The notes below the pieces were generated by a model that searched no databases, was not told the DNA's origin, and saw only the letters and a list, made by a program, of their open reading frames with translations. A stretch of DNA of 64,000 nucleotides, taken from Ga0077555 sp031406575 (GTDB taxonomy: Bacteria > Pseudomonadota > Alphaproteobacteria > Rhizobiales > Hyphomicrobiaceae). Positions 8,838 to 16,932 of this stretch are shown piece by piece. Within the stretch, counting starts at the first letter, position 1. Each line of letters opens with the position of its first letter. The DNA lies in contig JANOHP010000133.1 of assembly GCA_031406575.1 (NCBI GenBank), positions 1 to 64,000 on the forward strand. The letters run 5' to 3'. The position numbers and the translations under genes are program-made.

Positions 8838-9850
8838 GCGCTCGTGACCCCGGCGTCGGCGAAGGTGGCCATGCCGTTGTGGCACGCCAGGGCCGCGCGC
8901 ACGATTCCCAGAGCAAGTGCGGCACCCGTCCCTTCCCCCAAGCGCATGTCGAGCTCCAGCACGGGCCGCTTCTCGATCACTGACAAGAGGCGTCGATGAC
9001 CCGGTTCTGCGCTGGCATGGCCAACGAGGCAGTGATCGAGAAAGCGAGGGTCTGCCGCAAAGAGTACGGCAGCGGCCGCCGTGCAGATGAAGCCATCCAG
9101 AATGACGGGAATGCGCGCCGCGCGTGCCGCCAGGATGGCGCCGCAGAGCGCGGCCTGCTCGCGTCCGCCGAATGCCACGAGGGTCGCCAGCGGCGCGAGG
9201 TTTGCGTGCCGCTCGAGGCCCGTCTCGATGGCTGTAATTTTGCGCGCCATACCGGCCGCGTCAGATCCTGTGCCGGGGCCCACCCAATCCGCCGCGCGAC
9301 CACCGAACAACGCCGTCATGAGGGCTGCAGCGACGGTGGAATTGCCTATCCCCATTTCACCCAAAATGAGGATGCTGGCCGTCGCATCGACGGCGGCAGC
9401 ACCCCGATCGAGGGCATCGAGGCACGCGACGTCGGTCATCGCTGCACCTTGGGTGAAATCCACGGTGGGATGCTCGAGATCGAGTGCGATGACGGACAAC
9501 GCGGCGCCAGCGACGTTGCAGAGCTGATTGATGGCCGCGCCACCGGTCGCGAAATTCGCCACCATCTGCGCCGTCACCGCTTGCGGATAGGGGTTCACGC
9601 CCTGCGCGCAAACGCCATGGTTTCCCGCAAACACCAAGGCTTGGGCTTTGGCGATCACGGGCCGCGGCGAGCGTTGCCAAGAGGCCATGAACTCCGCCAG
9701 TTCCTCCAGGCGACCCAGTGAGCCCGGTGGTTTGGTCAGCGTGCCTTGCCGCGCGCGCGCCGCGTCGGCCGCAGCCGTGTCGGCGCAGGGGAGGCGGTCG
9801 GCCAATGCCGCAAGGGCACTGGGATCGATCGACGAAAGCAGCGGCAGCAT
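8834..9850 (-). CDS. cobT: Nicotinate-nucleotide--dimethylbenzimidazole phosphoribosyltransferase
   Basis: 338 residues (CobU in P. denitrificans). It makes alpha-ribazole-5-phosphate from dimethylbenzimidazole and nicotinate mononucleotide. Recognisable are GTLTKPPGSLGRLEELAEF near the N-terminus, FAGNHGVCAQGV, EMGIGNSTVAAAL, and the C-terminal RLGEGTGAALAL carrying the catalytic glutamate. It overlaps cobS by four bases and starts just after the cobU stop, so the three form one minus-strand operon. Confidence 0.97.
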   Translation of the reverse strand: MLPLLSSIDPSALAALADRLPCADTAAADAARARQGTLTKPPGSLGRLEELAEFMASWQRSPRPVIAKAQALVFAGNHGVCAQGVNPYPQAVTAQMVANFATGGAAINQLCNVAGAALSVIALDLEHPTVDFTQGAAMTDVACLDALDRGAAAVDATASILILGEMGIGNSTVAAALMTALFGGRAADWVGPGTGSDAAGMARKITAIETGLERHANLAPLATLVAFGGREQAALCGAILAARAARIPVILDGFICTAAAAVLFAADPRFLDHCLVGHASAEPGHRRLLSVIEKRPVLELDMRLGEGTGAALALGIVRAALACHNGMATFADAGVTSA

Positions 9851-9852
9851 GA

Positions 9853-10359
9853 TTATTTCACTTTCAGAGGAAGACCTGAGACGGCCAGATAAACCTCATC
9901 GGCCGCCTCGGCCACCCATTGATTGAGAAGTCCCGCAGCGTCGCGAAACTCGCGGGCGAGAGCATTGTCGGGCACGATGCCCGAGCCGACTTCGTTCGTT
10001 ACGATGACGACGGGATCGCGCTGATCGGGAAATGCTGCGATAAACGCCCCACTGGCGGCTTTCCAGTCATGGCCACCCAACAACAGATTGGTCAGCCACA
10101 GCGTCAAGCAGTCGACGAGACGCGGCCCTTGGCCATCGGTGGCGCTCAGTGCGCCCGCCAAATTCAAGGGCTCGGCGTGGGTCGTCCATCCCGGTCCGCG
10201 CCGTGCCTGATGTTCGCCGATACGCGCGACCATCTCGGCATCGTGGGGTTGGGCAGTGGCGATGTATGTGGCGCGGGGGCCAAAGCGCGCGGCGTTCGCC
10301 TCGGCAATGCGGCTTTTGCCCGATCGCGCGCCGCCCGTGATGAGAATGGTTCGGCTCAT
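9853..10359 (-). CDS. cobU: Bifunctional adenosylcobinamide kinase / adenosylcobinamide-phosphate guanylyltransferase
   Basis: 168 residues (CobP in P. denitrificans). It phosphorylates adenosylcobinamide and then activates it with GMP. The N-terminal P-loop is TGGARSGKSRIAE. The guanylylated-histidine region is represented by IGEHQARRGPGWTTH. DCLTLWLTNLL and VTNEVGSGIVPDN are family motifs. The ATG at 10359 follows AGAGGTCC and precedes SRTILITGG. The start is divergent from the phosphatase gene, with 73 bases between. Confidence 0.96.
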   Translation of the reverse strand: MSRTILITGGARSGKSRIAEANAARFGPRATYIATAQPHDAEMVARIGEHQARRGPGWTTHAEPLNLAGALSATDGQGPRLVDCLTLWLTNLLLGGHDWKAASGAFIAAFPDQRDPVVIVTNEVGSGIVPDNALAREFRDAAGLLNQWVAEAADEVYLAVSGLPLKVK

Positions 10360-10432
10360 TGGACCTCTTGTTCTTTCGCCCCTCACAAAGCAGAAACAAC
10401 CGGTGGGCGAAAGACGAAAGACATCAGGCACC

Positions 10433-11029
10433 GTGACACCGACACTCGCGACCGACCTTCTGCTGATCCGTCACGCCCCCGTCGTCCCCGACGGGCGACT
10501 GGTAGGTCGCCGCGATGTCCAGGCGGATTGCTCGGACGGCCGGGCGCTGGCGGAGTTGCGGGCCAAGATAGGCCCATGCGACCACGTGATCACCAGTCCG
10601 GCGCGGCGCTGCGTGCAAACCGCGTCCGCCTTATGGCCGAGCCGAACTCCACACGACGTGGATGAGCGCCTGTGGGAGCAGGATTTCGGCACCTGGGAAG
10701 GCATGGCATTCGCCCAGGTGCCCGATCTTGGACCCCTGGCTCCCGAAGCCCTGATCGATATGCGTCCGCCAGGGGGGGAAAGTTTCAGCGATGTGTGTGC
10801 TCGTTGTGCTCCCGCCCTCGCGGAATTGGCGCACCGAGGTGGGCGGATCGCCGTGGTCGCGCATGCGGGCACAGTGCGCGCCGCGTTGGCGTTGGCCTTG
10901 GGGGCGCGCGCGCCGGCCTTGGCGTTTCAAATTCAGCCACTGTCGATGACACATCTCACCGTCGGAAACGGTCGCGTGTGGTCCATCGGGGTCGTGAATT
11001 GGTGTCCCCAGGGGAGGGGCATGGCATGA
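10433..11029 (+). CDS. Histidine phosphatase family protein, probable alpha-ribazole phosphatase
   Basis: 198 residues from a GTG at 10433. The N-terminal LLIRHAP is the RHG-type catalytic motif. SPARRCVQTA, WEQDFGTWEGM and VVAHAGTVRAAL complete the phosphoglycerate-mutase-like active site. In cobalamin loci this family is usually the phosphatase acting on alpha-ribazole-5-phosphate or cobalamin-5-phosphate (E. coli CobC). That role is inferred from context. It overlaps cbiB by ATGA. In-frame upstream starts exist but would extend into the cobU promoter region. Confidence 0.85.
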   Translation: MTPTLATDLLLIRHAPVVPDGRLVGRRDVQADCSDGRALAELRAKIGPCDHVITSPARRCVQTASALWPSRTPHDVDERLWEQDFGTWEGMAFAQVPDLGPLAPEALIDMRPPGGESFSDVCARCAPALAELAHRGGRIAVVAHAGTVRAALALALGARAPALAFQIQPLSMTHLTVGNGRVWSIGVVNWCPQGRGMA

Positions 11030-11967
11030 GCAGCGCTGCGATCATGCTGCTCGCGATGATCATCGATGTCGCCGTGGGCTGGCCGCGCGCGCTCTTTGTC
11101 AGGCTCGGCCATCCCGTGACGTGGATCGGCGCCCTCGTGTCCACGTTGGATCGCGCCTTCAACCGAGACGACGCATCAGACAGGACACGGCGTATGGCCG
11201 GCGCGATCGGTGCGGTCGGCGTCATTGCGATAGCGGCCATTGCCTGCTGGCTCGCCACATGGGCGTTGCCGTCGGGTTGGGGTGGCGTGTTGATCGCGGG
11301 CATTCTCGCGTGGCCGTTGATCGCCGTGCGCTCGATGCATGATCACGTCGAGGCAGTCGCGCGACCGCTCGGAGCCGGGAACGTGGAGGCGGCACGCCAG
11401 GCGGTCGCCATGATCGTGGGGCGGGATCCGTCGGCGCTCGACCCAGCAGGGATTGCGCGCGCAGCGATCGAGAGTTTGGCCGAGAACACCGCCGACGGCA
11501 TCGTTGCGCCGATATTCTGGGGCGTGCTGCTCGGTCTCCCAGGGCTTGCCGCTTACAAGGCGATCAACACACTGGATTCGATGATCGGACATCGCACCCC
11601 GCGCTACACCGCGTTCGGCTGGGCAGCGGCTCGGATCGATGACGTCGCGAATTTTCTCCCCTCCCGTCTGACAGGCGCGCTGTTCGTTGTCGTGTCGGCC
11701 CGGCCTCGCGTTGCGCTCGCGACCATGCTGCGATATGCGCGCCAGCACCGCTCGCCGAATGCGGGGTGGCCTGAAGCCGCGATGGCGGGGGCGCTCGACG
11801 TGCGGCTGTCGGGGCCACGGGTTTATGCCGGGCGCATGTCCGATGAACCGTGGGTCAATGGAGCAGCAGCGGACCCGACGCTGGCTGATCTAACCCTTGC
11901 GCTCGGCCTCTATCGCCGGGCAATGATCGTGCTGGCGGCGGTGCTCACGCTCGTTGCGCTCATCTGA
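11026..11967 (+). CDS. cbiB: Adenosylcobinamide-phosphate synthase CbiB/CobD
   Basis: 313 residues, an integral membrane protein that attaches (R)-1-amino-2-propanol phosphate (or its non-phosphorylated form) to adenosylcobyrate. Motifs seen are MIIDVAVGWPRALFVRLGHPVTWIG split over the first helix, ESLAENTADGIVAPIFWG, and NTLDSMIGHRTPRYTAFGW. The ATG at 11026 overlaps the phosphatase stop. It is followed after 12 bases by cobD, which makes its substrate, so the pair is functionally matched. Confidence 0.96.
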   Translation: MSSAAIMLLAMIIDVAVGWPRALFVRLGHPVTWIGALVSTLDRAFNRDDASDRTRRMAGAIGAVGVIAIAAIACWLATWALPSGWGGVLIAGILAWPLIAVRSMHDHVEAVARPLGAGNVEAARQAVAMIVGRDPSALDPAGIARAAIESLAENTADGIVAPIFWGVLLGLPGLAAYKAINTLDSMIGHRTPRYTAFGWAAARIDDVANFLPSRLTGALFVVVSARPRVALATMLRYARQHRSPNAGWPEAAMAGALDVRLSGPRVYAGRMSDEPWVNGAAADPTLADLTLALGLYRRAMIVLAAVLTLVALI

Positions 11968-11979
11968 GCACCCATCTCC

Positions 11980-12969
11980 ATGGAGGCCCCAATTCGCGAC
12001 CACGGTGGCAATATCGACGCGGCGCGCGCCCGTTACGGGGGCACGGCTTGGATTGACCTTTCGACCGGCATCAATCGGGTGCCCTATCCTGTGCCAGCCC
12101 TGCCGAGCCACGCGTGGACGGCGCTGCCCACGCGCGCGGACGTGGCGGGCTTGGAAGCTGCGGCGCGTGCCGCCTATCGCACGCCCGCAGCCATAACGGC
12201 GGTTGCGGGCGCTCAAGCGGCCATTCAGATGATCCCACGACTTTGCAATCCCGGTCATGCGCGCATTCTGGCGCCCACGTACAATGAGCATGCAGCGTCT
12301 TTGCGGGCGGCCGGTTGGACGGTGGAAGATGTCCCGGTGCTGTCGGATTTGGCGGGCGCGGATCTGGCCGTGGTGGTCAATCCCAACAATCCCGATGGCC
12401 AGTGTCACGCGCCACAGGCGTTGTTGAGCCTCGCCGCGCGGGTCGGACGGCTCGTGGTGGATGAGAGTTTCGTCGATCCCCGGCCTGACTTGTCCTTGGC
12501 GCCCTCCGCCGGCGCGGGAAACATTCTGGTGCTGCGGTCCTTCGGCAAATTCTACGGTTTGGCGGGTGTGCGGTTGGGATTCGTCATCGGGAATGAGGCA
12601 GACATCAGCGCACTCGCCGAACTTGCGGGGCCGTGGCCCGTGTCCGGGACCGCAATATCGATTGGCCAAACCGCGTTGTCAGATCACGGCTGGGCCGAGG
12701 CGACGCGTGCGCGACTGCGCATCGATGCTGCGCGCCTGGACGACTTGGCCCGGTCGACAGGATGGACCGTCGCGGGCGGCGCGGAGTTGTTCCGCCTGTA
12801 CGACGTGGGCAACGCTGCCCAGACCCAAGACCGCTTGGCGCGACACAGCATCTGGACGCGCGTCTTCCCCACGTCCAATCGATGGCTGAGGCTCGGCCTG
12901 CCAGGAACGCCCACCGAATGGGATCGCCTCACGGCGGCACTGCGAGAACATAAGTCGCTTTCCGCGTAG
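11980..12969 (+). CDS. cobD: Threonine-phosphate decarboxylase (CobC of P. denitrificans)
   Basis: 329 residues, a PLP-dependent class I/II aminotransferase fold. It decarboxylates L-threonine-phosphate to aminopropanol phosphate for the nucleotide-loop linker. Seen are the N-terminal HGGNIDAARARYG and IDLSTGINRVPYP, NPNNPDG, and the PLP lysine in RSFGKFYGLAGVRLGF. ATG 11980 lies 12 bases after cbiB. Its stop is followed at once by family A repeat copy 3. Confidence 0.95.
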   Translation: MEAPIRDHGGNIDAARARYGGTAWIDLSTGINRVPYPVPALPSHAWTALPTRADVAGLEAAARAAYRTPAAITAVAGAQAAIQMIPRLCNPGHARILAPTYNEHAASLRAAGWTVEDVPVLSDLAGADLAVVVNPNNPDGQCHAPQALLSLAARVGRLVVDESFVDPRPDLSLAPSAGAGNILVLRSFGKFYGLAGVRLGFVIGNEADISALAELAGPWPVSGTAISIGQTALSDHGWAEATRARLRIDAARLDDLARSTGWTVAGGAELFRLYDVGNAAQTQDRLARHSIWTRVFPTSNRWLRLGLPGTPTEWDRLTAALREHKSLSA

Positions 12970-12972
12970 CAA

Positions 12973-13053
12973 GGTTGGGTCAAGGCCACTTGGCCGCGAC
13001 CCGACATCCACGGTGTGCCGGGACATGTTGGGTCGCGCTGCGCTTGACCCAAC
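12973..13053. repeat. Dispersed palindromic repeat, family A, copy 3
   Basis: About 81 bases: left arm GGTTGGGTCAAGGCCACTTG through GACCCGAC, spacer, right arm TGTTGGGTCGCGCTGCGC through TTGACCCAAC. It lies between the convergent cobD and cobQ stops. All three copies lie next to gene 3-prime ends, so a role in transcription end or mRNA stability is possible but unproven. Confidence 0.9.
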
Positions 13054-13103
13054 GCGACAACGGTTCGCCGAGCCTGCGACGCTCATCACGGGGAGAAAGT
13101 GAG

Positions 13104-14564
13104 TCACCTCGCCAGGGCGAGCAGGCCGTCGACGTCGAGATGCGCTTCGAGATGGGCCGCGAGCGCGTCGAGCGTGCGGTCTAGTCCTTCACCATAACGG
13201 GTTGCCGAGGAAGCTGCGCCCAGCTGCTGCAGGAATGCGGAGCGAAAGCCGTCGTCGGCAAACAACCCGTGCAGATACGTTCCCATAATCCGGCAGTCGG
13301 GCGAGACGGCGCCTTCAGGCTCGTTGGCAACAGATGCGAAGGGCCGCGTGCGGGCTGGGCCGGTGGTTTTGCCGATGTGAATTTCATAAGCCTGGAGCGC
13401 AGCGCCCGTCGCCGTGTGTGTGCCGCTGGTTCGCGTCAATCGTTTGTCGGCGGTCATCTCGGTTTCGACATCGAGGAAGCCCAAGCCCGGTGTTTCGCCA
13501 GCCGGGCCTTCAATACCCTGGGGATCGCGGATGCTGCGGCCGAGCATCTGGTAGCCGCCGCAGATGCCGAGCACATGTCCGCCGCGCCTGATGTGGGCCA
13601 TGAGGTCGATATCCCACCCCTGCGCCCGCAAAAACGCGAGATCGCCGCGTGTCGATTTCGATCCGGGCAGCACGACGAGCTGCGTATCGCCTGGGATCGC
13701 TTCCCCCGCCCGCACCAATGTCAGGTGAACGCCGGGTTCCTGCGCCAAGGGATCGAGATCATCGAAATTCGCGATGCGGAAAAATAGGAGCGCCGCAATT
13801 CGCAAACCGCCGTCACCGGCAACAGGCGCAGAACGCCGGCTCGCAAGATCGAGCGCATCCTCGGCGGGCAGTCTCGCAGCGTCCGCAAAATACGGGAGAA
13901 CGCCGAAACCGCGCCAGTTGGTGCGCGCTTCAATGGCTTTGTATCCCTCGTCGAAAAGCCGGGGATCGCCGCGAAACTTATTGATCACGAAGCCCGCGAT
14001 CATCGCGGCATCAGCGGAGTCGAGAACCGCTTGCGTGCCCACGACCTGCGCGATGACGCCGCCACGATCGATGTCGCCGACCAAGATCACGGGCACATTC
14101 GCCGCGCGCGCAAATCCCATGTTGGCGATATCGCCGGTACGCAGATTGATTTCCGCAGGGCTCCCCGCGCCTTCGACAATGACGAGATCGACGCTCTGCT
14201 TCAGGCGAATGAAGCTTTCCAGCACCGCAACCATCAGCGTCGGCTTCAAGGCAGCATAATCGTGCGCTTTGACGGTAACGAGACGCCGGCCCTGCACGAC
14301 GACTTGGGAACCGGTGTCACTTTCCGGTTTGAGCAGAACCGGATTCATGTCCGTATGCGGTGCGAGGCCGCACGCCAGCGCCTGCAACGCTTGCGCGCGT
14401 CCGATCTCGCCGCCGTCTTCGGTCACGGCCGCATTGTTCGACATGTTCTGCGGCTTGAAGGGTGCCACGCGCAGGCCGCGCGATCTGGCGGCCCGGCACA
14501 GACCCGCGACCAGCAGTGACTTGCCGACATTGGACCCGGCTCCCTGAATCATCAACGCCCGCAT
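13104..14564 (-). CDS. cobQ: Cobyric acid synthase
   Basis: 486 residues. It amidates the b, d, e and g carboxylates of adenosylcobyrinate a,c-diamide with glutamine and ATP. The N-terminal P-loop-like domain begins MIQGAGSNVGKSLLVAGLCR, followed by APFKPQNMSNN and IVEGAGSPAEINLR. The C-terminal glutamine amidotransferase domain carries the nucleophile in VLGICGGYQMLG and a HGLFADDGFR region. It starts four bases after the cobO stop, so cobO and cobQ form one minus-strand unit. Confidence 0.97.
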   Translation of the reverse strand: MRALMIQGAGSNVGKSLLVAGLCRAARSRGLRVAPFKPQNMSNNAAVTEDGGEIGRAQALQALACGLAPHTDMNPVLLKPESDTGSQVVVQGRRLVTVKAHDYAALKPTLMVAVLESFIRLKQSVDLVIVEGAGSPAEINLRTGDIANMGFARAANVPVILVGDIDRGGVIAQVVGTQAVLDSADAAMIAGFVINKFRGDPRLFDEGYKAIEARTNWRGFGVLPYFADAARLPAEDALDLASRRSAPVAGDGGLRIAALLFFRIANFDDLDPLAQEPGVHLTLVRAGEAIPGDTQLVVLPGSKSTRGDLAFLRAQGWDIDLMAHIRRGGHVLGICGGYQMLGRSIRDPQGIEGPAGETPGLGFLDVETEMTADKRLTRTSGTHTATGAALQAYEIHIGKTTGPARTRPFASVANEPEGAVSPDCRIMGTYLHGLFADDGFRSAFLQQLGAASSATRYGEGLDRTLDALAAHLEAHLDVDGLLALAR

Positions 14565-14568
14565 GAGT

Positions 14569-15192
14569 TCAAAACTCGACGCCGGGTTGCGCTTTGATGC
14601 CGGACCGGAAGGGGTGTTTGATCAGGGTCATCTCCGTGACCAGATCGGCAATTTCGATCAGATCGTCTTTGGCATTGCGGCCCGTCAGCACGACGTGCGT
14701 GAGAGGCGGTTTTTCTTCGCGCAGAAATCTCACGACCTCGGCGATGTCGAGATAATCGTAGCGCAGCGCGATGTTGATTTCATCCAGCAGAACCAGTCGG
14801 AGTTCTGGATTGCGAATGAGCTCCTTGGCCTTTTCCCATCCCGCGCGGGCGGCCGCGATATCGCGGGCTTTGTCTTGTGTTTCCCAAGTGAAGCCTTCGC
14901 CCATCGCGTAAAATTGGCACAGGTGCGAAAAATGCCCCTCGATGAGCCGGCGCTCGCCGGTGTCCCAAGCGCCCTTGATGAACTGCATCACGGCGCAGGG
15001 CATTTCGTGGGCGATGCACCGCAGGATCATGCCGAACCCGGAGGATGATTTGCCTTTGCCCGCGCCCGTGTGGACGATGATCAGCCCCCTGTCGCCCGCT
15101 TTCGTGGCCATGATCTTGTCGCGCGCGGCCTTCTTCTTGGCCATTTTGACAGCGTGGCGGGCATTCTCTGGATCGGCGGGTTCGGTGGCCAT
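14569..15192 (-). CDS. cobO: Cob(I)yrinic acid a,c-diamide adenosyltransferase
   Basis: 207 residues. It transfers the 5-deoxyadenosyl group from ATP to the cobalt of the corrin. The P-loop variant is HTGAGKGKSSSGFGM; later motifs are MQFIKGAWDTGE, LVLLDEINIALRYDYLD and VVLTGRNAKDDLIEIADLVTEM. The start at 15192 (MATEPADPENARHAVKM) fits the family length; an upstream in-frame extension to 15705 would cross the divergent riboswitch. The N-terminal MAKKKAARDKIM region is lysine-rich, as in relatives. Confidence 0.96.
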   Translation of the reverse strand: MATEPADPENARHAVKMAKKKAARDKIMATKAGDRGLIIVHTGAGKGKSSSGFGMILRCIAHEMPCAVMQFIKGAWDTGERRLIEGHFSHLCQFYAMGEGFTWETQDKARDIAAARAGWEKAKELIRNPELRLVLLDEINIALRYDYLDIAEVVRFLREEKPPLTHVVLTGRNAKDDLIEIADLVTEMTLIKHPFRSGIKAQPGVEF

Positions 15193-15207
15193 CGTGGATT
15201 CCGTTGC

Positions 15208-15236
15208 TTGACAAGGGTGGCGATTGTTCCTCAAGT
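15208..15236 (+). promoter_or_regulatory. Candidate promoter for the riboswitch-led cobW-cobN operon
   Basis: TTGACA at 15208-15213 is a perfect -35 hexamer. The best -10 at 17 bases spacing is TCAAGT (15231-15236), which is weak. Its place immediately upstream of the cobalamin riboswitch supports it. Confidence 0.4.
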
Positions 15237-15239
15237 GAA

Positions 15240-15425
15240 CGCGCACTGGTTCCTGTCTATGACAGGCGAAGAGGGAATGCGATAGGGAACGACCCGAAGC
15301 GCTGCCGCCCCCGCGACCGTGACCGGAGAGGTCCCCCCAAGCCACTGGCCCGACGGCTGGGAAGGTGGGGGGATCGATGGGGAAACCCAGAATCCGCAAG
15401 CCGGGAGACCTGCCAGAGCAAACGA
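15240..15425 (+). promoter_or_regulatory. Cobalamin riboswitch (leader of DUF1636-cobW-cobN operon)
   Basis: On the plus strand the conserved order of the cobalamin aptamer is present: an AGGGAA block near 15292, GCTGCCGCCCCCGCGACCGT (15300-15319), GCCACTGG, CTGGGAAGG (15357-15365), AATCCGCAAG and the B12 box GCCGGGAGACCTGCC (15400-15414). It ends about 120 bases before the DUF1636 start. Cobalamin binding normally represses the downstream biosynthesis or cobalt-handling genes. No clear intrinsic terminator follows, so control may be at translation start. Confidence 0.92.
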
Positions 15426-15535
15426 CTGAATACGGGCGGACGGGGTGTTCCGCGGCCGGTTGGCATGCGCTCTGCGTTCGATGTGTCCGCGCCGCCTCCT
15501 GTCCTGCCCATTGTATCGATGCATGGGACACGACG

Positions 15536-15895
15536 ATGAGCGCAACACTGCATGTCTGCATTACCTGCCGGGCCGGACAAGCCGTGCCCGAGGGAGAGGC
15601 GTGCGCCGGAAAACGCCTGCACGAGGCCGTGACGGCACTCGAGGCGCCACGAGGCGTCAGAATCGTTCCCGTCGAATGCCTCTCGGCTTGTTCGCAAGGA
15701 TGCACCGTGGCGCTCAGTGCGCCCAGGCGATGGTCCTACGTCTACGGCCGGCTATCCGAAGCTGACGCCGCCGACATACTCGCGGGCGCTGCTGCGTATG
15801 CGGAAGCGCCCGACGGAATCGTGCCGTGGCGCCAACGCCCCGTGATTTTTCGCAAGCAGAGCCTTGCGCGCATTCCACCTCTGGAGCTGGCATGA
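15536..15895 (+). CDS. DUF1636 family Cys-rich protein linked to CobW
   Basis: 119 residues. It looks like a small thioredoxin-fold ferredoxin-like protein: an N-terminal HVCITCRAGQ and a central VECLSACSQGCTVAL supply cysteines suited to a metal centre or Fe-S cluster. The family has no established function but often sits beside cobW and cobN. It is the first gene after the cobalamin riboswitch and overlaps cobW by ATGA. Delivery of electrons or metal for cobalt insertion is an inference from that position. Confidence 0.85.
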   Translation: MSATLHVCITCRAGQAVPEGEACAGKRLHEAVTALEAPRGVRIVPVECLSACSQGCTVALSAPRRWSYVYGRLSEADAADILAGAAAYAEAPDGIVPWRQRPVIFRKQSLARIPPLELA

Positions 15896-16926
15896 CTGAT
15901 CTCGCCAAAATTCCCGTCACCATCATCACCGGCTTTCTGGGCGCAGGAAAAACCACGCTCGTGCGCCACCTGATGGCCAATCCATCGGGCAAGCGATTGG
16001 CCATCATCGTCAATGAATTCGGAACCCTGGGCATCGACGGTGATATTCTGAAATCGTGTGCCGACGACAACTGCCCGGTGGAAAACATCGTCGAACTGGC
16101 GAATGGCTGCATTTGCTGCACGGTCGCCGACGATTTCATTCCCACCATCGAGGCGCTGATGGCATTGCCCAAGCGACCCGATCACATTCTGATCGAGACG
16201 TCGGGGTTGGCGCTTCCCAAACCGCTCTTGAAAGCCTTCGATTGGCCTGCGATCCGGTCGCGCATCACCGTCGATGGTGTGATCGCCGTTGCGGATGCGG
16301 AAGCCGTGGCGGCGGGGCGGTTTGCGCCCGATGTCGATGCGGTTGCCGCCCAACGCGCCGCCGATGAAAGTATCGATCACGAAACCCCGCTGTCGGAGGT
16401 GTTCGAAGATCAGATCGCGTGCGCCGACATCGTGCTGTTGTCGAAGGCTGATCTCGCGGGCGACGCTGGCGTGGCCGCCGCGCGCAGAGTGATCGAGGCG
16501 GAAGCGCCGCGCGTCACGCGCATTCTTTCGATGACCGACGGTATCATCGATCCGCGCATCATTCTGGGCCTCGACGCTGCCGCCGAAAACGATTTGGCCT
16601 CGCGTCCCTCCCATCACGATGGCGAAGACGAGCACGAACACGAGGATTTCGACAGCGTTGTGGTCGATCTGCCGGAGACGACCGATCCCGTGGCACTGGC
16701 TGAAGCGATCCGCCGGCTGGCGCGTGAACAGCACATTTTGCGCGTGAAGGGCTACGTCGCGGTCAAGGGCAAGCCCATGCGGTTGCTCGTCCAGGCCGTG
16801 GGCGAACGCGTGCGCAGCCAGTTCGACCGTCCTTGGGGGACGTTGCCCCGCCGGTCACAATTGGTGGTGATCGCGGAGCGCCATCATATCGATCTGGCAG
16901 CAATCCGAGCGACGCTTGGAGCGTGA
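15892..16926 (+). CDS. cobW: CobW, GTP-dependent metallochaperone of the COG0523 family
   Basis: 344 residues. CobW is a GTPase thought to supply cobalt to the CobN-containing chelatase. The N-terminal P-loop is GFLGAGKTTL. The metal-binding CxCC-type motif is NGCICCTV, and LLSKADLAGD acts as the NKxD-like guanine-specificity segment. A histidine/acid-rich stretch (SHHDGEDEHEHEDFD) lies near residues 240-255. The C-terminal CobW_C domain ends the protein. The ATG at 15892 overlaps the DUF1636 stop. cobN follows after six bases. Confidence 0.96.
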   Translation: MTDLAKIPVTIITGFLGAGKTTLVRHLMANPSGKRLAIIVNEFGTLGIDGDILKSCADDNCPVENIVELANGCICCTVADDFIPTIEALMALPKRPDHILIETSGLALPKPLLKAFDWPAIRSRITVDGVIAVADAEAVAAGRFAPDVDAVAAQRAADESIDHETPLSEVFEDQIACADIVLLSKADLAGDAGVAAARRVIEAEAPRVTRILSMTDGIIDPRIILGLDAAAENDLASRPSHHDGEDEHEHEDFDSVVVDLPETTDPVALAEAIRRLAREQHILRVKGYVAVKGKPMRLLVQAVGERVRSQFDRPWGTLPRRSQLVVIAERHHIDLAAIRATLGA

Positions 16927-16932
16927 TCGACC

